In this document: in pieces, positions 58,082 through 64,000 of the stretch
Layout: each line of letters opens with the position of its first letter
How positions within the stretch are numbered: the first letter of the stretch is position 1
Assembly (NCBI GenBank): GCA_021234155.1
Contig: JAJEKV010000040.1
Location: 3,391,799-3,455,798, forward strand
DNA length: 64,000 nucleotides
Direction of reading: 5' to 3'
Origin: Isoetes taiwanensis
Taxonomy: Eukaryota; Streptophyta; Lycopodiopsida; Isoetales; Isoetaceae
Notes under the pieces: model-generated
Databases searched by the model: none
What the model was told of the DNA's origin: nothing
The model's input: only the letters and a program-made list of their open reading frames with translations
Position numbers and translations under genes: made by a program

Positions 58082-61000
58082 TCAGAAGTCATCATGGCTC
58101 ATCATCAGATTTGGGGACAGTTTTGTGGATAGAAAAGGGGAGGATTTGGAGAGATTAGGAAGTAAATGGTCATCTACATGGATTTCACACAATCTGGGGA
58201 GAGCACCCTTCTCAATCTCTGGAAAGTGCAAGAGTGGACACCCTGATAAATGTAAGTGCTGCAGGGATGCGAAGCATCCTGCCCTTCCAAAGCACCTTGG
58301 AAGCTGCTTTATTTTGGAACTGCTGAGTTTCAACACCTTCAGCATGGCCATGGCGCCCTCTTCTATATCTGGAAATCCTTCTAGTGCACATGCTGATGCA
58401 TCTAAAAGCTCCAGGCTTGGAAAACTTCCTGCCTTTTGCATGGATATTGGTAGCTCTTTCAGTGGGCAACCAGTCAGGATCAATTTCTTCAAAGCAGATA
58501 AGCATCCAGCACTTCCAAGGGATGCAGGCAGCGTTTCAATTTGGCAGTGCCCTAAATTGAGCTCCTGAAGTTTCACCAAAGCCCCTTCCTCAATAACTGG
58601 AAAATCACAAAACATGCGACACCATGACAGGTTTAATCTCTCCAGACTAGGTAAAGATCCTGTCCTTACAAAGGATGATTTCAACTTCTCGATCTTGCAA
58701 GAGTCCATGTTCAGCTCTCGCAGAAGGGGTAATGCTCCTTTTTCTATCTCTGGGAATTCTGCAAAGGGGCACCCTGTCAAATACAAGGTCTCTAATCTGG
58801 GGAAGGATCCTGCCTTCAATGGCGGCAGATTTGTTACAGATGTATATGATAAATCTAGCAGCTCAAGCTTCTCTAAGGCATCTAATCCTGGCAACCTGGA
58901 AAGACTTCTGCTCCCCCTCAGGATCACCCTTCTTAAATCCTTCATTTTACAAACCCAGTCTGATAACACCCTTATATTACATCCTTTCAACTCCAAATGC
59001 TCCAATTTCACTAGCTTTTGTAGAGGCAATATGTCAGACAATGGAGCTTGAACCTGCAAAAACCTTAGATTTGAAAAGTTTTCCATTGATGCTGGGAGCA
59101 ATTTCTGTGTGGTGCTTGAGATTCTCAGGATTCTCAATCTTGTCAGGTTTTGGAGACATTGAAACCCTAATGTCTTTCCATTTATGCTTGAATCCCATAT
59201 CCCATTCAAATCGTATAAATCCAGGACCGATAAATTTGTGAGTTTGAGCAATGCCTTTGTTGGAAATGATGCAGAATTATTCAATGATATTCTTAGGATT
59301 TCTAAATTTGTCAATTCTGCCAAGGATTCTGGAATAGAAGCTAGTGAGTTGCATTCTACAATATCCAAGACAACAAGTGACTTTAACAGACCTAGACTAT
59401 CTGGAAGAGCTTTTATTCCTGTAGATATTAAGCTCAACACTTGGAGGGATGGGAAGTTCAAGAGAAATTTCTGATGGATTTCACCACAGCATTCAAGCAG
59501 CAGAGTGTTCAGATTAGGTGCCACAACTGGAGAATTAACATGAAGTACAGGAATGGACTTGCCTATGTAGATTCTCTTTGCCACTTGCCAATTGATGTCA
59601 TCCTGAATTTTTCCAACATGAAATACCTCTTGCCTTACGCGTTCTTTCCTCAAAATATGATATGTCATGTCCCTGAGCACATCATGAACCCGACATGCAT
59701 TCTCTCCCACTACATCAAACAAAGAAGATGCTATGAGAATACCAAGAACAAAGTATGTTTCAATCATCAGATCATTTCCTGCTTTGAGCAGCCTCTCCCC
59801 TGCCCAACATTTTGCCAAATCAAAGATGTCTATTTTTTCATATTCGCGAAATGCGCCCAAGTAGAGGAAGCATTCTTGGAGCTTTCTACCTTGACCAATA
59901 TGCTTCTCCAAACTTCCCAGTTCGTTGTAACTGATTTTTAGGTGGCCATACAGGGCTTCTTCTTGATTCAATTGGGCATCTTGCAGACCACTCAATGCCT
60001 GTTCCCATTGCCATTTCTCAGATTTCCCAGTCATAGCACTTCCTGCCAACTTTAAGGCCAGGGGAAGGCCCTTGCATTTCTTGGCCATCCTTGCAGCAAT
60101 ACTCTTGACATCTTTATCAATAGCATTATCATCTTGAAACTGAATAGGACTCGATTGAAATGCATGATGAAGAAACACATTCCAGCTATGCTCTTCTGAA
60201 AGCATACCCAATTCAACGTCTTGTGTCCCCAGTCCTAAAATCTCAGGATTTCGTGTGGTGATTAGAATTGTGGTGTCATAATTTAGCCATTCTATGACTG
60301 ACTTGTCCCAAACGTCATCCAGGATCAAAAGACACTGCTTGCCTTTTAGCAGATGTGTAAGTTCAGATTTTCCTTCCTCCTTGCATAGAAAATGTCTTGG
60401 TTTATGTACGATTTGCTCATAAAGCTTTCCTTGTAATTTCTGTATTCCAGCTTGCATTCCAACTGTTAGCCAGTATACACGGTCATGGAAGTGAGATTTT
60501 ATTTGAGGATCATTGTTTACTTTCTTAGCTATGGAGGTCTTTCCTGATCCTCCGATTCCATGTATTCCTATTTTCTTCGAGCCCTCTGCTTTAAGCAAAA
60601 AGTCTTTGATCTGTTCTTCCACATCTTCTCTGCCAATTAAACATTCTTCTAAGATAACTCCTTCCTTGTGTCGATGTATAAGCACATTGTCAGTGCATAG
60701 AAAACCCCTAGCATCTGCGACATTTTGTTTCAAATTAGCCATCTTAATCCCGGTCGTTGCCATGTCCTTATTTTGCAGCAAATCCTTGGCATTATATGAG
60801 ATTTGAAGAGCCAAGAGCACCCAAATGCTATCATCCCTCAAAAGTTTATGGAGCTGCTCCTTCTGTTTTAAAATTGCTTTTCTTAAACTGTTTCTGTAGT
60901 CATTGCAGGATGTTAAAATATATTTCTATAGGTATATCTTTAAAAGAAATTCCTTTACAAGATCAACATAAGACTTACCTTTTCCAGAAGTTTATTTTTT

Positions 61001-61256
61001 CAGTTTGGCATCCATTGATCAAACGCTGGGCTTCATACAAGCATTGCTTGAGCCTAATTAGCCAGCCCCCGAGTTCTGCAGCATTCTGGGAGAGCTGAGA
61101 TTCGAACTGTTGAATGCAAGTGAGAACAGGATCGAGACCGGCTAGTTCTTGCGCTAATGCCCGGCATTCGTCCTCGCAATGTCCAACCCTGCGGATCTCT
61201 TTGACAAGATTATCACGAGAACCAGCAATTTCCCCTACTTGGTAGGCGCCAGCCAT
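58082..61256 (-). CDS. NLR immune receptor, RPW8-like N-terminus, LRR
   Basis: Intracellular pathogen sensor/helper of the NB-ARC-LRR class. Exon 1 is 61256-60979, starting MAGAYQVGEIAGSRDNL. The ATG is preferred over an upstream non-ATG extension. The donor is AAAAG|GTAAGT; exon 2 starts near 60863 (CAG|A keeps the frame; three nearby in-frame AGs are alternatives) and runs to the stop at 58082, giving about 1019 residues. Residues 1-130 form an all-helical domain with the LDPVL ... E-x-x-x-L pattern of RPW8/CC-R domains. NB-ARC motifs: GIHGIGGSGKTSIAKK (~192), CLLILDDVWDKSVIEWL (~270), ILITTRNPEIL, CKGLPLAL (~357), CFLYLGAFREYEKIDIF and RVHDVLRD (MHD as VHD, ~484). LRRs fill 540-1010. GGSGKT and CFLYLGAF are RNL-like. 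No stops or shifts. Confidence 0.9.
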
Positions 61257-61641
61257 ATCCAAAGGCTTGGGATGGATTTGAGATATGGAGGTTTATAACC
61301 CAAAAAGCCAGACAGATCATTACTGGGTCTGGCATGATCAGAAGTGGGCCAACTACGTTCCATGGGTTTGAGCCTCAAATTGCTCATCCAATCCAACTCT
61401 GTTCCTCTGAAAATTTGAGCAATGAGCATAGGCCTCATGTTCGCCACTTGCGCGGGTTTTTATATGCAACTTGTCCTCGATAAATGGTCCGTGATCAAAT
61501 ACGAGCTCGCATCATTTTCCCAAGTTTATAGCTTCAATCTTGTGACATTCCCATTTTTGTTCTAATCTTATCGAACTGAAAACTGATGCCTTTACTTAAT
61601 ATCGTCCATGCATTTGATATATCTACTCAAATTTTATTTTT
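61257..61641. other. NLR upstream region
   Basis: Between the NLR start and the RFC2 side. It probably contains the NLR promoter and 5' UTR. No clear TATA box could be singled out. Confidence 0.4.
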
Positions 61642-61745
61642 GAGTTGCCCCTTTGATAATGTGGGTTTCTGGCATATTCTAAGTATATGCTGGAATATGC
61701 CAGAAACTGCTCCAAACCTACTGTTGCCCGTAAACTGGCGGTCAC
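61642..61745 (+). repeat. Three-copy dispersed element, copy 3
   Basis: Starts GAGTTGCCCC, lacks the GGGGGCAAAC block, keeps the palindromic core TGGCATATTCTAAGTATATG and GGAATATGCC, then CTGCTCCAAACCTACTGTTG and GTAAACTGGCGGTCACC. It lies about 60 bases before the first RFC2 exon. Confidence 0.65.
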
Positions 61746-62017
61746 CAGTGTTGCTGGGCCGCCAGAGTGGAAACTGGCTTACTGGCTTTATTTTTGCAAT
61801 GCAGGTAGCTTATTTGCCGGAGGGCTTAGAAGCTGTAGTATTTACTGCAGATGGTGACATGCGACAAGCATTGAACAACCTTCAGGCTACTTATAGTGGT
61901 TTCCAGATTGTAAATCAGGAAGTCTTTAAGGTTATGCGAGCTAATCAAATACTAGTGTTATTCTTCTCTTTGAGCCACAAACACTGAATAGCAACACTTG
62001 TCTATGTGCTAGGTAAC

Positions 62018-62112
62018 TGGCCGGATTGAGGGGTTTCCGGCCGGTAAACTGGCAGGCGCGGCGGCGGTCGGATTGAGGGGTTTACAGGCCGGAAACCCCG
62101 AAATCCGGCCGG
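62018..62112. repeat. GC-rich inverted repeat in RFC2 intron
   Basis: GGCCGGATTGAGGGGTTTCC followed by GGCCGG (about 62019-62044) pairs with GGCCGGAAACCCCGAAATCC followed by GGCCGG (62087-62112), differing only at two central positions. A direct copy of CGGATTGAGGGGTTT lies in the loop at 62069. The palindrome separates the RFC2 exon from the galactinol synthase fragment. Confidence 0.8.
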
Positions 62113-62212
62113 CTACCCAACGTGAACCGGCGTTTGGCGAAAATTTCACTTCCTCCAATCTGCTCCTATTCGGCCAAATCCCTGCCGTAGAATCGATCCA
62201 AAACCAAAACTC

Positions 62213-62836
62213 ATGGCTCCAGAACCAAATCGTCCTGCTATAATCTTTGCCCCAGTGCTATGCCGATTGTCAAGGAATGCCTTTGTTACATTCTTGGCCG
62301 GTTACGACGATTATGTAAAAGGGGTTGAAGGTCTCGCCAAAAGCTTGAGATATTGCAAATCTCTTTAAACTCTTGTCGTTGTTGTGTTGCCTGATGTGCC
62401 AGAATCTCATCGCAGGTTTGAGATCAAAGATGTCCAGAGCACTCCGGAAGAGGGAGACCCAAAAGGAATATCAGTTGCCAGAAGCCAAGCTTTGCCCTGA
62501 ATAAAACTTTCAATGCTGAACTTCTCAACATCAGAGGCAGAGAGTCGAGAAGACGAAGGAACTCTTCCGGCACTGCTACCACCAGGGCCATTGCTTTGAA
62601 ATTCAGCAAAAAATAGAGTATCAAGGGCAAAACTTCCGCTCCAAGCAAGCCACCCATGTGAGTGGATCAATTTGCCCATAAAGCTGTTTAAAAAAAACAG
62701 ATCTGGAATAGAGCTTCCAAGGTCGGCCCAGGTAAGCCCTATGCTATTTAATCCGCACTAATCGGTGCCAAGGCTGTTCAGATCGCATTTCGCCATGGCG
62801 TATTATGTGATAAATTATTCCAAGCTCCGATTATGG
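62213..62836 (+). pseudogene. GolS: Galactinol synthase fragment, interrupted
   Basis: From an ATG at 62213 the frame gives MAPEPNRPAII, then RNAFVTFLAGYDDYVKGVEG, LAKSLRYCKSL, a stop at 62366-62368, then TLVVVVLPDVPESHRR (ends about 62414). After a 360-base antisense insert it resumes at about 62782 with FAMAYYVINYSKLRLW and a stop. This is the N-terminal third of galactinol synthase (GT8 family, UDP-galactose plus myo-inositol to galactinol, first step of raffinose oligosaccharides), normally about 335 residues. The DxD metal site lies just beyond the point where it ends. About 28 residues between SHRR and QFAMAYY are lost. Confidence 0.85.
62407..62735 (-). pseudogene. Pectinesterase C-terminal fragment
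   Basis: Minus-strand translation: FMGKLIHSHGWLAWSGSFAL, DTLFFAEFQSNGPGGSSAGR, then VEKFSIESFIQGKAWLLATD and IPFGSP. This matches the last approximately 85 residues of plant pectin methylesterases (GWLxWNGxFALDTLFYAEYxNxGPG ... FIxGxxWLxxTxVPF). The active-site Asp/Gln region and any pro-domain are absent. Upstream, SSIPDLFFLNSF corresponds to the YSRTVFLQSF segment, so the match extends to about 62735. The fragment sits antisense inside the galactinol synthase fragment, which is inside an RFC2 intron. Confidence 0.8.
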
Positions 62837-62849
62837 TAGGAAGCTCTCC

Positions 62850-63160
62850 CTCTGCACAAACCTCTGCACAAACACATAAATAAACACATAAATGGCCGGA
62901 GTAGAAAAAAAAGAGTAGAAAACGGCTGGAAACGGAGTAGCTGGAATAGCTGTAGCCGGATTTGACTGGAAACAGAGTAGCTATGACGCCACCAAGAACC
63001 TCTAAACCCCAAACAGAACAGAGTAGCCATGAACCTGGAACCAAGAACAGAGTAGCTACGGCTGGAAGTTATGGTGGCGATGCAAGATGCGCCACCAAGA
63101 ACATGTAAACCCCAAATTACCTGTAATAAATAAACACGGAAAAATCGAGGAATTTCCGCC
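62850..63160. repeat. Local direct repeats in RFC2 intron
   Basis: ACAGAGTAGCTA and GCCACCAAGAAC...TAAACCCCAAA recur at about 62970-63010 and 63040-63115, with CACATAAATAAACACATAAA at 62873-62892. Non-coding. Confidence 0.55.
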
Positions 63161-63540
63161 AAATGGCGATTTACAGGTCTGTGACCAGCCACACCCGCTT
63201 GTTGCCATCAATATGGTCAAATTTACTTTGGGGGGCAAGATTGATGAGGCATATGGCTTAATGAAGCAGCTCTATGATCTTGGCTACTCGGCATCAGATA
63301 TTGCCATGACACTTTTTCGAGTTATCAAGAATTATGAGATGCCAGAGTACTTGAAACTCGAGTATATAAAGGTGAGATTTGCTAATTCAAATGTTGGTTA
63401 AAATTGTTTTGCTCCTACCTGCTAATGGTAATAATTTTTCAGGAAGTCAGTTTTGCATTGTTGATGGTGTAGGTTCACTTCTTTAACTATCAGGACTTTT
63501 GGCAAAACTCTGTAATATTAGCAGCAAAGCAAGGCCATAG

Positions 63541-63945
63541 CCACCTATCATGCAACAAAGCAGAAAGGTCAAATTATAACAATGGGGTCAGCTCGAACAT
63601 GTGAATTTTCAAGGTCATAAGATGGCATTTTTTGGATTGGGTTTTGTTAGAGCCAAAGTACCAGTGCCATAATTGCTCATATGGGACATTTACAATTTAA
63701 ACTAAATTGCAAAACAACCAGACTTGATCTGATTGAAATCAGGATCTTCTTACTATCCCATTTGCAGATCTGTATTTCTTTTGATCAAAGGAAATTCTAC
63801 TTTTGAGCTTTCTAGTTTTAGATTCACAATGCCAAAGTGTGGCAACCATCACCGCCATAGTTTGAGGAGAGCTAGGTGCAGTAGTCAAATACAGATGTTT
63901 CTTGCTCTTGCCTTGGAATGCCTCTTCCTAACATGGTTGCTCTAT
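63541..63945. other. Spacer between RFC2 and SAMS fragments
   Basis: No coding match. Expected upstream SAM synthase sequence (SESVNEGHPDK) is not found here. Confidence 0.45.
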
Positions 63946-64000
63946 GATCAGGTTTCTGATGCTGTTCTTGATGCTTGTCTGGAGCAAGACCCAGATAGCA
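63946..64000 (+). pseudogene. SAMS: S-adenosylmethionine synthase fragment (runs off end)
   Basis: The plus strand reads [18 protein letters not shown] up to the window end, the highly conserved N-terminal block of plant SAM synthase ([25 protein letters not shown]). The preceding codons (LTWLLY) do not match the ATP-binding SESVNEGHPDKLC segment, so homology starts at about 63946. The enzyme makes S-adenosylmethionine from methionine and ATP and is about 390 residues. Plant genes usually lack introns in the coding part, which argues for a truncated copy, but an intron just before VSD (TGATCAG|GTT) cannot be excluded. Confidence 0.7.

Larger units (their letters stand above)
61805..63540 (+). 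pseudogene. RFC2: RFC2 (clamp-loader small subunit) pseudogene
   Basis: Exon 61805-61930 (42 codons) reads [39 protein letters not shown]; compared with the family the Asn of QENVF is lost. Exon 63177-63371 (65 codons) reads VCDQPHPLVAINMVKF and KQLYDLGYSASDIAMTLFRV, IKNYEMPEYLKLEYIK. Exon 63443-63540 starts EVSFA, then after loss of about 13 bases and a frame change reads IVDGVGSLL, stop, LSGLLAKL. GT-AG sites flank the first two exons. RFC2 loads PCNA during DNA replication and is about 335 residues. The N-terminal AAA+ ATPase exons are absent upstream, and the frameshift and stop make this a pseudogene. Intron 1 holds GolS and PME fragments. Confidence 0.85.

Noticed and set aside
58125-60806. 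Several 90-190-residue plus-strand frames
   Set aside because: Antisense shadows of the NLR exon.
60842-60894. Alternative NLR acceptor CTACAG at 60895
   Set aside because: A good-looking site, but it would put exon 2 out of frame with exon 1; in-frame acceptors lie at about 60863 and just below.
62407-62460. Plus-strand continuation of GolS after SHRR as an exotic C-terminus
   Set aside because: The sequence is the antisense of the pectinesterase C-terminus, which explains it fully.

Overview
The window looks like nuclear DNA of a land plant with a large, repeat-rich genome. The evidence is GT-AG introns, a non-TIR NLR resistance-type gene, a chromodomain-bearing Ty3/Gypsy retrotransposon, L1-like LINEs, and fragments of plant-typical genes (galactinol synthase, pectinesterase, ABCB transporter, PPR). 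The species cannot be fixed from sequence alone. A non-angiosperm such as a fern is only a guess. No organellar, viral or bacterial gene was recognised.

Layout. 0-14 kb: LINE debris on both strands, two SINE-like inserts with (CTAT)n tails sitting inside LINEs, a broken transposon-like ORF (8.1-9.1 kb), and three related tandem units (9.1-11.0 kb) that each carry a TATA box, a start codon and a conserved acidic C-terminus on the minus strand. 14.9-17.6 kb: a minisatellite built from GATTC-centred short units, with an internal inverted block and a conserved non-satellite spacer present twice. 18.6-24 kb: decayed exons of an ABCB transporter and a sugar transporter, then a LINE 3' end. 24-28.5 kb: AT-rich sequence without recognised genes. 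28.5-33.8 kb: a GC-rich, frameshifted LINE on the minus strand. 33.8-47.5 kb: a chromovirus on the minus strand, interrupted by a 10.4-kb LTR element on the plus strand. That insert has a primer-binding site, a polypurine tract and two LTRs but no visible pol, so it looks like a large non-autonomous element (LARD). Its leader holds five copies of a nested-hairpin unit. 47.7-56.1 kb: two LINEs, an MFS transporter pseudogene, one kinesin-light-chain-related exon beside a long (CTTT)n tract, and a PPR remnant.

58.1-61.3 kb holds the only gene that appears intact: a two-exon, about 1019-residue NLR on the minus strand with an RPW8-like helical N-terminus, an NB-ARC domain with RNL-like motifs, and LRRs ending in an approximately 50-residue super-repeat. 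Next to it, 61.8-63.5 kb is a mosaic. Three exons of an RFC2 (replication factor C small subunit) pseudogene keep their splice sites, and the first intron contains a galactinol synthase fragment that is itself interrupted by an antisense pectinesterase C-terminus. The window ends inside an S-adenosylmethionine synthase fragment.

Almost everything else is transposon sequence or gene debris. The most interesting items are the RFC2/GolS/PME mosaic, the repeated hairpins in the LARD leader, the tandem small-gene units, and the NLR. All family assignments are from reading translations by eye; no search was run.
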